NCBI GenBank assembly: GCA_903904815.1
Contig: CAIVDU010000096.1
Span: 1-64,000, forward strand
DNA length: 64,000 bases
Source of the DNA: an uncultured Armatimonadota bacterium
Lineage (GTDB): Bacteria; Armatimonadota; Fimbriimonadia; Fimbriimonadales; Fimbriimonadaceae
Direction of reading: 5' to 3'
Positions 34,521 to 43,771 of this stretch are shown here, in pieces; positions within the stretch are counted from its first letter, which is position 1; each line of letters starts with the position of its first letter. The notes under the pieces were generated by a model. It was not told the DNA's origin. It searched no databases and was given only the letters and a program-made list of their open reading frames with translations. The translations under genes were made by a program, and so were the position numbers.

Positions 34521-34751
34521 ACGTCCTAAGTTCGCTCTTCGTGACGCAGAAAGCGAAACTCGCCGAAAGCCAAGCAAGATCTTCCAACGGAAGAACTAAC
34601 TCGAAACATATCACGTCGCCGAAAAAAGGACACACCTACGGATCTAGTCAAATTACCGAATTCCTAAATCTTCATATCCTATTCATGTTATCCGTGTTTC
34701 ATGGACACGTCCTTCGAACAATCAGGACAGCGGAGTGAAAGGAGAGAAGCT
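34521..34751. other. Low-GC intergenic region
   Basis: About 230 bp, clearly more A-T-rich than the rest. A 65-codon frame is present but has neither a ribosome-binding site nor any recognisable pattern, so I do not call it. The GAAAGGAGAG near 34739-34746 is the ribosome-binding site of the next gene. Confidence 0.5.
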
Positions 34752-35012
34752 ATGGACCATGCATTTACACTCATCGAAGTGCTACTAGTCATCGCGAGTC
34801 TTGCCATTTTAGGTTCGCACCTATTCCGGTTGTTCACCCAAGGTAAACGCGCCACAAATGGTGCGACTCATCTTCGTAACTTAAAGGGGGTATCGCTTGC
34901 AATCATCCAATACGGTAATGAGTACGGCGATTCCTTCTCACTTCCTGTTCGCGAAGAATCGCTTACTTCGCTGCATCCAGTCCATCCTACGTCCTCGGGC
35001 GTAACACTCTGA
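34752..35012 (+). CDS. Truncated prepilin-like protein
   Basis: 86 aa. The N-terminus AFTLIEVLLVIASLAILG is a type IV prepilin/pseudopilin signal, with Ala instead of the usual Gly before the cleavage site. It is followed by a degenerate version of the family's QAK...NLK...YxNxY segment (FTQGKRATNGATHLRNLKG and IIQYGNEYGD). Full-length relatives of this type usually exceed 200 residues; here the frame stops after 86 and no remnant of the rest follows. A strong AAAGGAGAG site argues it is still translated. It could be a minor truncated pilin or a decaying gene. Confidence 0.6.
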   Translation: MDHAFTLIEVLLVIASLAILGSHLFRLFTQGKRATNGATHLRNLKGVSLAIIQYGNEYGDSFSLPVREESLTSLHPVHPTSSGVTL

Positions 35013-35045
35013 TCGGAATTCGGGTGGCCCTCTGATTAGGGTCGC

Positions 35046-35063
35046 TCTTCAGACTGTCTTCAG
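35046..35063. promoter_or_regulatory. 11-bp direct repeat, OmpR/PhoB-type operator
   Basis: TCTTCAG occurs at 35046-35052 and 35057-35063, exactly one helical turn (11 bp) apart, 73 bp before the response regulator start. This spacing is typical of sites bound by OmpR-family dimers. An inverted repeat AGGTGA/TCACCT (35062-35067, 35079-35084) overlaps it. Confidence 0.5.
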
Positions 35064-35135
35064 GTGACGGCGGAATAATCACCTAATCGAAAGCGACGCC
35101 GCCGTCATGAATGACCAAAACGTGAGGAAAACCAT

Positions 35136-35843
35136 ATGAAGGTTCTTATCGTCGAAGACGATCCTGAGATCTCGTCCTTCATTCGTGAAGGACTCGATGA
35201 CGCTGGCTTCTATACAACGGTCTCGCGAGATGCCGAGCGTGCCTACCGACTGAGCGAGAAGGGGCTCTACTCTATCATCTTGCTCGATGTTACGCTGCCG
35301 AATGTCGATGGCATGACGCTTTGTCGCAACCTAAGATCTGCCGGCATCAACATACCCATCATGATGTTGGGTCCGAATGCGACCGTCCGTGATCGCGTCA
35401 TGGGGCTGGAAGCGGGAGCTGACGACTTCTTGAGCAAGCCCTTTGATTTTAACGAATTGTTAGCGAGAGTTCGTGCTCTACTTAGACGAGATCACTCACG
35501 TAAGCAATCGTTGATTCAGATCGACGATCTTGAAGTAGACACGATTGCCCGACGAGTAAAACGGTCGGGTGAAGAGATACCTCTTACGGCCCGAGAATAC
35601 ACACTTCTGGAAGCGTTGGTGACCCACGCAGGACAGACACTTAGTCGCAGCGAAATCATGACGAAGGTTTGGGTCGATGATCAGAGTGTCTCGAACACCG
35701 TGGACGTCTACATAAAGAAGCTTCGGCGAAAACTCGATGGAAACGCTGAACGACCCCTGATTAGGACGATCTACGGGATGGGATATATGGTTCGAAACGA
35801 CGAGTTCGGAATGCCCCAGGAGCACGACGAACCGGCCGCCTGA
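35136..35843 (+). CDS. OmpR-family response regulator, orphan
   Basis: 235 aa: receiver domain (VLIVEDDPEISSFI; phospho-acceptor Asp in LLDVTLPNVDG; Lys in LSKPFDF) and an OmpR-type winged helix (IPLTAREYTLLEALVTHAG, SNTVDVYIKKLRRKL, IRTIYGMGYM). The switch Thr/Ser normally found after beta-4 (MLTA) is replaced: the sequence reads MMLGPNATV. No histidine kinase is adjacent. It is in a lower-GC patch with a truncated pilin and an SGDL-repeat protein. An 11-bp direct repeat upstream suggests autoregulation. Confidence 0.92.
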   Translation: MKVLIVEDDPEISSFIREGLDDAGFYTTVSRDAERAYRLSEKGLYSIILLDVTLPNVDGMTLCRNLRSAGINIPIMMLGPNATVRDRVMGLEAGADDFLSKPFDFNELLARVRALLRRDHSRKQSLIQIDDLEVDTIARRVKRSGEEIPLTAREYTLLEALVTHAGQTLSRSEIMTKVWVDDQSVSNTVDVYIKKLRRKLDGNAERPLIRTIYGMGYMVRNDEFGMPQEHDEPAA

Positions 35844-36012
35844 GCCCAACAGTTCAATCCTCGCCATGCTTGTCCTGAGGGACGTCAGTCCAAGATCGAT
35901 TGGCATGAACGGATGATGAACAATCGAGGCCCAAGCGTTGCCGATCGGCTCTCACCTCCCGAAGTTCTTCTTGTGGGCCAGCGTTTTTACGGTGGCCTCC
36001 GAGGAGAAGCAC

Positions 36013-36747
36013 ATGTCGATAAGCACAATCAGTTCGGGGAGTTCCTACGCGACCTCAGACGACTTCGAGTCAAAGAAGAAGTCGTTTGAAGCTTTAGGGA
36101 AGGCCCTTCAATCGGGTGACGTTGCTGGAGCTCAAGCGGATCTAGCCGCCCTTCAGAAAGGAACGAACCAGTCCGCCAGCAGTTCAACGAGTCCGGGCGC
36201 TGGGCACACCAACGGTGCGTCAAGCGACTTCCAGACGCTCGCGGCAGACATTCAGTCAGGAGACCTTTCGGGTGCGCAGAAGGCCTACTCAAGCATTCAG
36301 AAGACCATCTCCCAAAATGCCAAAGGGGGTCCCGGTGGTCTAGGAGGTCCAGGAGGTCCAGGTGGACCGGGTGGACCGGGTGGCCCAAGCCAAGAAGTCC
36401 AAAAAGACTTTGAGACGCTCTCGAGTGCCTTAAGTTCAGGAGATCTTACAACGGCAAAAACCGCCTTTGCAGATATCCAAAAGAACATGCCGCAACAATC
36501 TCCGGATGCTTCAAATTCGAGCAGTTCAAGTTCTAGCAGCTCTGCCACAAACGGCGCCCAGAAAGACTTCGAGGCCCTTTCCACCGCCCTCAGCTCGGGT
36601 GATCTTAAAGCAGCGCAAAGCGCCTTTTCGACCATTCGGTCCCACATGCACGCTCAACAAGGCAGCGATCAGAGCGATTCGGGCGGTTCGTCCAACGCGT
36701 CAGGTTCGTCGATCACAATCGGCGGCACGCTGAATATCAGCGCCTAG
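36013..36747 (+). CDS. SGDL-repeat protein with a collagen-like linker
   Basis: 244 aa, low complexity, no signal peptide or membrane segment. Four copies of a roughly 25-residue helical repeat, FxxLxxALxSGDLxxAxxAFxxIQ, lie near residues 24-48, 72-97, 131-156 and 184-210. Between copies 2 and 3 is a GGP/GGL tripeptide run (about 14 units), and between 3 and 4 a poly-Ser stretch. ATG 36013 has a GAGGAGA site; the longer frame to 35938 is not supported. Similar SGD-repeat proteins exist in soil bacteria, but I know of no function. Confidence 0.6.
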   Translation: MSISTISSGSSYATSDDFESKKKSFEALGKALQSGDVAGAQADLAALQKGTNQSASSSTSPGAGHTNGASSDFQTLAADIQSGDLSGAQKAYSSIQKTISQNAKGGPGGLGGPGGPGGPGGPGGPSQEVQKDFETLSSALSSGDLTTAKTAFADIQKNMPQQSPDASNSSSSSSSSSATNGAQKDFEALSTALSSGDLKAAQSAFSTIRSHMHAQQGSDQSDSGGSSNASGSSITIGGTLNISA

Positions 36748-36789
36748 CCGGAGGATAGGCGCCCGTCCCACATGCCCTGTTACCCGCCC

Positions 36790-36812
36790 GGCCCTCTTTT
36801 TTTGAGAGGGCC
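36790..36812 (+). terminator. Possible hairpin terminator after the SGDL-repeat gene
   Basis: GGCCCTCT (36790-36797) pairs with AGAGGGCC (36805-36812); the loop is T-rich, but no U-run follows the stem on either strand. It lies between convergent genes. Confidence 0.4.
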
Positions 36813-36820
36813 CACGCTAG

Positions 36821-38296
36821 CTAACCTGACCGGCGAATTCCAACACCTGGATGCGCCCCGGTAGCCGTCCCATGGAGAAGGACGGGGATGCCATTCACAA
36901 TTACGGTTGGTAACCCCCTAGGCGGACTTAATGGCGCCTTTGTGGTGGCCGTGTCGACCACTTTCGCCGGGTCAAAGATGACAAGGTCTGCCTTCTTCCC
37001 TTCTGCGATTACCCCCCGATCCTTGAATCCGAAGCGCCATGCCGGATAAGAGGTCATTTTCCGAATCGCTTCTTGCAGGGGAATCGTATGATTTTGTCGG
37101 ACATAGACACCGAGGATCCTCGGGAAACTCCCGGCTCCCCGGGGGTGGGTGCCATTTAATCCGCCATCGCTGCAGAACATGATCCTCGGGGAGCCGATGA
37201 AGGTTTTCAGGTCCTCATCCGACATGGCGGTGACCACCACGCTTTCTGAGCCTTGTTTTCCTTTCCCGTAGCAGCTATCGATGATTCTTTGGATCAACGT
37301 TATTGGGTCAACCCGAGTTTCAGTTGAGATCTCAGCGATCGTCTTCCCTACCCATTTCGGATTTGGACTGTAGCTCGTGAGCAATACGTGACTGGGCCCA
37401 CCTACATCGGAAAGGCCTTGCTCCCACTGCTTTCGGTCGTCGAACTGCTCCGTTTCGATAATCACCCGGATCGTCGATTGCCAGTAAAGATAGGGATAGA
37501 CGTCAGCGGTGATATCAACACCCTCTTTTTTTGCGTCCGCCATCATTTTGAGCACTTCCGTCGCACGTCCCCAAACGCGCGTCGAGCAGAGCTTAATGTG
37601 GTTTATCTCTGCAGGTAGCTTGGCCTGACGGGCAATTTCGATCAGCTCCCGAAACGCCTCGAAAGCCTGGTTGTCCTCATTTCGCACGTGGCTGATGTAA
37701 ATGCCGTGGGACTTGGCGGCAACCTTTGACAGGGCGATGAGTTCGGAGGTGTCGCCATATCGTCCCGGTTCGTACTCAAGCCCGGTCGATAGTCCTAACG
37801 CGCCCGACTTCATCTCACGGTCGACAATTTCCGACATCCGCTTGAGCTCGTCGGGAGTCGCCTTGCGGTTCTCGTTTCCAATGACCGCTTTGCGAATGGC
37901 GCCGTGACCGGCGAACGTGGCAAAGTTGATCGACGCAGGTCGTCCCTTGAGTTTGTTCAAAAAGTCGGTAATCGGAATTGCCGAGAAACCGTCTTCACCC
38001 ACCACGGCGGTGGTGATCCCTTGCCTAATCTGGGTTTCTGCATTGGGATCTTCGAAGATGCCTCCATCGGCGTGACTATGGGCATCGATGAATCCAGGCG
38101 AGACCGCCAAACCTTTGGCATCAATCACACGATCTCCCCGCCTGACCTTGACGTGACCGATGGCTTTGATGACGCTCCCTTCGATCCGAATGTCAAGCCT
38201 CTTCGGCGCCCCGCCGAGACCGTCGTAAACGAGTCCACCCTTGATCACGAGACCAGGGCGCCCGAGAGCAAAGACGGCAAGGCAAGTTAGTATCAC
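36821..38296 (-). CDS. N-acyl-D-amino-acid deacylase family amidohydrolase
   Basis: 491 aa, amidohydrolase superfamily. Metal-site pattern: HSH in GFIDAHSHADGG, His in YISHVRNED, His in AEINHIKLC and Asp in MFCSDGGLNG. The position that carries a bridging Cys in classical D-aminoacylase (NCGFS) reads EDGFS, as in a subset of relatives, so substrate or metal use may differ. A short hydrophobic N-terminus (ILTCLAVFALG) suggests export. The start is GTG 38296. Likely cleaves N-acyl-D-amino acids or D-peptides, perhaps from cell walls. Confidence 0.82.
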   Translation of the reverse strand: MILTCLAVFALGRPGLVIKGGLVYDGLGGAPKRLDIRIEGSVIKAIGHVKVRRGDRVIDAKGLAVSPGFIDAHSHADGGIFEDPNAETQIRQGITTAVVGEDGFSAIPITDFLNKLKGRPASINFATFAGHGAIRKAVIGNENRKATPDELKRMSEIVDREMKSGALGLSTGLEYEPGRYGDTSELIALSKVAAKSHGIYISHVRNEDNQAFEAFRELIEIARQAKLPAEINHIKLCSTRVWGRATEVLKMMADAKKEGVDITADVYPYLYWQSTIRVIIETEQFDDRKQWEQGLSDVGGPSHVLLTSYSPNPKWVGKTIAEISTETRVDPITLIQRIIDSCYGKGKQGSESVVVTAMSDEDLKTFIGSPRIMFCSDGGLNGTHPRGAGSFPRILGVYVRQNHTIPLQEAIRKMTSYPAWRFGFKDRGVIAEGKKADLVIFDPAKVVDTATTKAPLSPPRGLPTVIVNGIPVLLHGTATGAHPGVGIRRSG

Positions 38297-38323
38297 GCTA
38301 AGGATGATACTGCTGCCATGCGG

Positions 38324-39307
38324 CTACTTAGGGTCGAGGGGGATGTCCCTGAACAAAATTCTCGTTGATCGGCTGCCCGAGACTTCTAAGAACTTCACCT
38401 CAGCGGGGTCGATATTACTCGTGATCGTGACCACGCTCCCCGAAACGTAATTGGGACTCGCGTAAGCTCCGACATACTTCGCGTTAGGTTGGGCGGAAGG
38501 GTTCATGTAGTAGCCATTCGCTGCGTAAGGCGACTCCTTCACATATTTCAGCTCAGATACGGCCCGTCCGTTTCGATCGACGTACCGGATCGACTTCCCA
38601 TCTTTGTCGATCATGGTGTAGCCCAGCGAGAGCTGGCCAGAGTTGGGGGTTTCGACAGCAACGAAATACTGCCAGCACTTTCCATCACCCAGTTGCTGGC
38701 CATTGCCGCCAGTGAATTGACCTGGCCCAGGCGCGTTCTTTCGATCCTTGGGAATAGACTTCGTTCCGCCCAGCGTAATGGAAGCTCCGTCATACGAAAG
38801 CTTGGCTCCCTCCGTGAAAGGCGCTCTCACCAACGGAGCAGCCGGAAGTCCATAGGGCGTCAAAACCAAACTAACACTCTTAGCATCGAGAGCTGACTTG
38901 ACCATTGCCCAGCCGAAAAACCCATTGCCATTGCCGTTGAGTTGATGTACCTGCAAGTAGCTTCCCTCAAGCGAGTTGATCGAAACACCGCCACTGCCGG
39001 AGGACCGGGAAAACACGACCAATCGATTCTTCTTCTTGAAACCAATCGTGAGCTCGTTTCCATTCGAGCCTAGGTAGTAGCTCGAAATCTTCTCGGAAAG
39101 ATCTGGAGCGGGGGTTCCGTCAGGCGTCCAGCAATTGACCTGTTTGTCATCAAACGAGCAGCCGCCTTCGTAGCTAACCGTCGAACCGTCGGGCAGTGAA
39201 TACGATCGCGAAGCTTCTACGTCATAGAGCTTGGCAACCTGGGCGCTAGCCATAGCAAGCGCTAGCAAGCCAATTCCCAGCGAACCTAATCTTTGCTTTG
39301 GTTTCAT
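38324..39307 (-). CDS. Secreted protein of a tandem paralogous pair (copy 2)
   Basis: 327 aa with a signal peptide (LGIGLLALAMASAQ). I do not recognise the family. It shares with the next gene upstream (39378-40331) the order LPDGS, a two-cysteine block (GCSFDDKQVNCW), YYLGSN, KKNRLVVFSR, a central YGLPAAPLVRAPFTEGAKL with SYDG, and a C-terminal TRILFRDIPLDP. Two further cysteines may form a disulfide. No catalytic motif is seen. Probably a lineage-specific extracytoplasmic protein. Confidence 0.65.
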   Translation of the reverse strand: MKPKQRLGSLGIGLLALAMASAQVAKLYDVEASRSYSLPDGSTVSYEGGCSFDDKQVNCWTPDGTPAPDLSEKISSYYLGSNGNELTIGFKKKNRLVVFSRSSGSGGVSINSLEGSYLQVHQLNGNGNGFFGWAMVKSALDAKSVSLVLTPYGLPAAPLVRAPFTEGAKLSYDGASITLGGTKSIPKDRKNAPGPGQFTGGNGQQLGDGKCWQYFVAVETPNSGQLSLGYTMIDKDGKSIRYVDRNGRAVSELKYVKESPYAANGYYMNPSAQPNAKYVGAYASPNYVSGSVVTITSNIDPAEVKFLEVSGSRSTRILFRDIPLDPK

Positions 39308-39377
39308 TTGTCTCTAACCTTTTGACTCTATATCAATTCGAAAGGGAAGCTTGGTGGGTTTCCATTATCAACCGCGC

Positions 39378-40331
39378 TCATCTGGGTTCAAGGGGTACGT
39401 CACGGAAGAGCACGCGAAGCTGACGAGAAGACGAGATCTGGAGGAACCCAACCGCGGCGGGATTCACGTTGGTATTCAGAAACACGGTCGACCCGTTCCA
39501 GATGCCGGGAGTCATCGTTGCCGGAGAGGCAAAAGTGGCTGCTCCACCACTGGGTGGAATGGGTGGCGGAACAAATGTTGCTCCCTTGGGCTTTTCCACC
39601 GGATTACCCTTTGAGTCCACAAACAGAATCGGGCGTCCTTTTCGATTTAGCGGGGTTGCGTACAGGCTAGAGAGGGACTGGGTCGGTGGATCGACGCCCA
39701 GATAGTAAGTCCACCATTTTTCGGGAGAGTTACCATTCCAACTCCCCATGCCCCAGGCATAGGGAGATACATTCCGGAGTGGTGATGGACGAGAGCCACC
39801 CATCTCGATCACTTTCCCATCGTAATGTATCTTTCTTCCCTCCACAAAAGGAGCTACAACTGGCGTGGGGCCGGGAATGCCGTAAATCGAAAGCAAAACG
39901 TCGGTCTTTGTGGCTGACCGAGGGGATTTGACTGCGGCCCAGGTCAGGTCCCCATCATTGGGAGTCAACGCGGTCATCCCGTAATTGTTTTCCTGAAGGG
40001 TCGACATCTGCAAAGTAAGCTGTCGGCCCGGCTTAGAAAATACGATAATGCGGTTCTTCTTATGGAGCGCGACTGGAATGCCTTGATCGTTGGACTGTAT
40101 GTAGTATGCAATGACCTTTTGCGTCAGCGACGCGTCGACTGTTCCTTTACCGTCCCAGCAAGAGATCTCCGATTCGTCGTAACGACAGACGCCGATGAGG
40201 GAGGTTACTGAACCGTCTGGCAATTTGTAGGCGCCGTCGGCAACGGCATCGTAGGGCTGACGAAGCTGGACTCCGCCAAGAAGCGTTCCCCCAAGGAGGG
40301 CCAACACTCCAACACCTAACTTTATGTTCAT
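39378..40331 (-). CDS. Secreted protein of a tandem paralogous pair (copy 1)
   Basis: 317 aa from ATG 40331; the in-frame TTG 40343 adds four residues. Signal peptide (GVGVLALLGGTLLGGVQL). Paralogue of the following gene: LPDGS, GVCRYDESEISCW, YYIQSNDQG, KKNRIIVFSK, YGIPGPTPVVAPFVEGRKI with HYDG, and a closing LRVLFRDVPLEP. A Pro-rich loop (FVPPPIPPSGG) is unique to this copy. The 70-bp gap and common strand suggest a duplication within one operon. Function unknown. Confidence 0.65.
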   Translation of the reverse strand: MNIKLGVGVLALLGGTLLGGVQLRQPYDAVADGAYKLPDGSVTSLIGVCRYDESEISCWDGKGTVDASLTQKVIAYYIQSNDQGIPVALHKKNRIIVFSKPGRQLTLQMSTLQENNYGMTALTPNDGDLTWAAVKSPRSATKTDVLLSIYGIPGPTPVVAPFVEGRKIHYDGKVIEMGGSRPSPLRNVSPYAWGMGSWNGNSPEKWWTYYLGVDPPTQSLSSLYATPLNRKGRPILFVDSKGNPVEKPKGATFVPPPIPPSGGAATFASPATMTPGIWNGSTVFLNTNVNPAAVGFLQISSSRQLRVLFRDVPLEPR

Positions 40332-40404
40332 GCCATGAAACAAACGTATGAGCCGGTAACGAAGTTCAGCAATATTTCAATTTGGCGCACCCCTTTGCCT
40401 GGGA

Positions 40405-40446
40405 AAACAAAAAGACGCCCCGACTGCAAAGCAGCCGAGGCGTCTT
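40405..40446 (-). terminator. Intrinsic terminator of the groES-groEL operon
   Basis: On the minus strand AAGACGCC (40446-40439) pairs with GGCGTCTT (40419-40412), with further pairing inside (CGGCTGC / GCAGTCGG), followed by TTTGTTTTCCC. Confidence 0.88.
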
Positions 40447-40464
40447 AGAACTTCAAGGACTAGA

Positions 40465-42108
<1,644 letters not shown>

Positions 42109-42118
42109 TTAGAGTGAG

Positions 42119-42145
42119 CAGTTTGCAGTCGGCAGTATGCAGTTA
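42119..42145 (+). repeat. Heptad repeat, left flank of the inserted ORF
   Basis: Plus strand reads TTTGCAG TCGGCAG TATGCAG TTAAGTG, four 7-bp units. It is the inverted counterpart of the array at 42527-42561 and lies between the groEL start and the stop of the four-helix-bundle ORF. Confidence 0.65.
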
Positions 42146-42502
42146 AGTGGCGAGGCTGCGGATAAATCCGTCCAACATGCGGCTTAACTCCACCGATAGA
42201 TTCACTGCTGTCACCAACTCTTCCCTTTTCGCAATTCCCGTTCGAATCGCGATCTCCAATTCGGTTCTCAGTTCGTAGACAGATCCAAGCGACATTTTTG
42301 CGAAGTTGGCTAGATGAGGCTTGGATCCTCGCCCGAACCCTTCGGCGATATTTGCCGGAATCGAAACTGCCGCTCGGCGTAGCTGGGCGGTCAATCCAAA
42401 GCGCTCCTCAGGTGGGAATCGACTCGTCACTTGATAGATTTCAGATACGAGATCCATGCCCTTTTGCCAGACACCGAGCTTCTCGTAACCAAACTCATTC
42501 AC
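42143..42502 (-). CDS. Four-helix-bundle protein (23S rRNA-intervening-sequence family)
   Basis: 119 aa of the S23/IVP four-helix-bundle family: LGVWQKGMDLVSEIY, FPPEERFGLTAQLRRAAVSI, PANIAEGFGRGS and the LGSVYELRTELEIAI block. Family members were first seen inside 23S rRNA intervening sequences and are related to the Avd accessory protein of diversity-generating retroelements; most are of unknown role. Here it interrupts the groES-groEL operon and is flanked by inverted 7-bp repeat arrays, suggesting it arrived as a small mobile unit. It may be cotranscribed with the chaperonins. Confidence 0.88.
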   Translation of the reverse strand: MNEFGYEKLGVWQKGMDLVSEIYQVTSRFPPEERFGLTAQLRRAAVSIPANIAEGFGRGSKPHLANFAKMSLGSVYELRTELEIAIRTGIAKREELVTAVNLSVELSRMLDGFIRSLAT

Positions 42503-42526
42503 CTAAAACTCCGACTCTATCTATGT

Positions 42527-42561
42527 CCGGACTGCCAACTGCAAACTGCCAACTGCCAACC
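42527..42561 (-). repeat. Heptad repeat, right flank of the inserted ORF
   Basis: Minus strand reads TTGGCAG TTGGCAG TTTGCAG TTGGCAG. Inverted with respect to the array at 42119-42145; together they frame the four-helix-bundle ORF between groES and groEL. Confidence 0.7.
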
Positions 42562-42852
42562 CTAGTTCAGGATTGCGTAGATCTGGTCCTCGTCCAGGAT
42601 CGTGTAGTCCTGGCCTTCGATTGAGACTTCGTTTCCGCCGTATTTGCTGAAAAGCACGCGGTCTCCAACTTTGACGCTCAGGGTGTTGCGCTCGCCGCTG
42701 TCGAGCACGCGTCCCGTGCCAACTGCGATGACCTTGCCCTCTTGGGGCTTCTTCTTAGCGCTATCTGGAAGATAGATGCCCGAAGCTGTCTTCTCTTCCT
42801 GCTCGGTCAACTGGACCACGACTTTATCGCCAAGGGGCTTAAGATTTGCCAT
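42562..42852 (-). CDS. groES: Co-chaperonin GroES (Hsp10)
   Basis: 96-aa lid of the GroEL cage. [12 protein letters not shown] at the N-terminus, the mobile loop [19 protein letters not shown] and [21 protein letters not shown] are diagnostic. The start ATG 42852 follows an excellent GGAGGAAAGTGA site. It heads the operon under a CIRCE-like operator. Confidence 0.97.
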   Translation of the reverse strand: MANLKPLGDKVVVQLTEQEEKTASGIYLPDSAKKKPQEGKVIAVGTGRVLDSGERNTLSVKVGDRVLFSKYGGNEVSIEGQDYTILDEDQIYAILN

Positions 42853-42900
42853 TCACTTTCCTCCGATGATTGAGATTCAATTCTTAATTGAGTTTCAATT

Positions 42901-42927
42901 TTAGCAGTCCCGGGGTGGGACTGCTAA
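42901..42927. promoter_or_regulatory. CIRCE-like HrcA operator of groES-groEL
   Basis: TTAGCAGTC, 9-nt spacer, GACTGCTAA: a perfect inverted repeat with exactly the CIRCE geometry (consensus TTAGCACTC-N9-GAGTGCTAA), carrying a matched change in both arms. It lies 48 bp before the groES start. Confidence 0.82.
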
Positions 42928-42958
42928 ATTGTACGGTTTCGGAGGGGAGTGAAGTCAA
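42928..42958 (-). promoter_or_regulatory. groES promoter
   Basis: On the minus strand TTGACT (42958-42953) and TACAAT (42933-42928) are separated by 19 bp. Initiation would fall inside the CIRCE-like palindrome, as in other HrcA-controlled groE operons. The wide spacer lowers confidence. Confidence 0.5.
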
Positions 42959-43035
42959 CGATTTTTAGCAGAAAGAGCCCGAGAGTGCCAATAGTTCACG
43001 AATTTGGGGCGAAGCCTGGAAAGGATTGAAGCCAA

Positions 43036-43071
43036 AAACTAAAATGGCCCTCGATCTGAGGATCGAGGGCC
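43036..43071 (-). terminator. Intrinsic terminator of the 43100-43408 gene
   Basis: On the minus strand GGCCCTCGAT (43071-43062) pairs perfectly with ATCGAGGGCC (43055-43046) around a 6-nt loop, followed by ATTTTAGTTTTT. Confidence 0.85.
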
Positions 43072-43099
43072 TAATTAGAGGGTTGGAAGTGGCTTGAGG

Positions 43100-43408
43100 T
43101 TAACGGACGTAATGGATCTGAGGGTTCTGAAGACTATCCAAGAGCATCAGCGAGACGACTGGGAGAGGACGAGCCTTGGCGACTTCTCGGGCCTCATCAA
43201 ATGTAATCTTGCGAGTCATCATTCCGCTTAAGTCGATCCACTCAGCGAACCTAAAGGCTCCCCGCTCCGAACTGAAACAGGCTAGCCCGTGAATTCCTTC
43301 ATGACAAAAACACCCATAGCGATCACTTGCGGGATGGTGAAGAACGTATACGTCCTCAGGGAAGGTCTCTTCGAGACCGATGAGCGGGAGCGAGAGAGTC
43401 TGGCTCAT
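43100..43408 (-). CDS. Small protein, paralogue of the 59651 gene
   Basis: 102 aa, no signal or membrane segment. Family not recognised. From residue 38 it matches the product of 59651-59992: GLACF, then an F(D/E)EAREVA block and the closing HYVR (HHVR in the other). The N-terminal part (VYVLHHPASDRYGCFC) corresponds to VYLIQVGEGKYA. The shared layout suggests a small alpha/beta domain. It stands alone with its own terminator, while its paralogue ends the potassium-transport operon. Confidence 0.7.
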   Translation of the reverse strand: MSQTLSLPLIGLEETFPEDVYVLHHPASDRYGCFCHEGIHGLACFSSERGAFRFAEWIDLSGMMTRKITFDEAREVAKARPLPVVSLMLLDSLQNPQIHYVR

Positions 43409-43654
43409 AAGCTTTCTGCGAATCTTAATGTGAATAACGCCCTGTTTGACACGGTTCTTTAGGTCTGAACCGAAATTGCGCTATAGATCGCACGACATCT
43501 GTCTCCAATTATGGGTTTTTGGCCGCCCATCTCAACCGCGTTAGGGAGCGGTGGAGAAGTCCGGCACTAAAACCAGCCAGCATAAAGTCGGGCTGTTTTT
43601 CAGTCAGACGGCCTTCACGTTTGGAAATCCGAGGGTATACTGTTCCCTCGCAAC

Positions 43655-43730
43655 CGGACGTAGCTCAATGGATAGAGCATCAGTCTTCGGAACTGAGGGT
43701 TGGGGGTTCGAGTCCCTTCGTCCGGGCCAA
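43655..43730 (+). tRNA. tRNA-Arg (anticodon TCG)
   Basis: 76-nt cloverleaf. Acceptor CCGGACG / CGTCCGG, D arm GCTC-AATGGATA-GAGC, anticodon stem TCAGT / ACTGA with loop CTTCGGA (anticodon TCG at 43688-43690), T loop TTCGAGT, discriminator G and encoded CCA. The T stem has two G-T pairs. It reads CGA, a frequent arginine codon in this window. Confidence 0.95.
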
Positions 43731-43771
43731 TACACACAGAACTCCAGTGTTTTTGGCATCTAGCGCCCCAG

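Noticed and set aside
34541-34738. 65-codon plus-strand frame after gyrA
   Set aside because: No ribosome-binding site, low-GC noncoding-like composition and no recognisable pattern.
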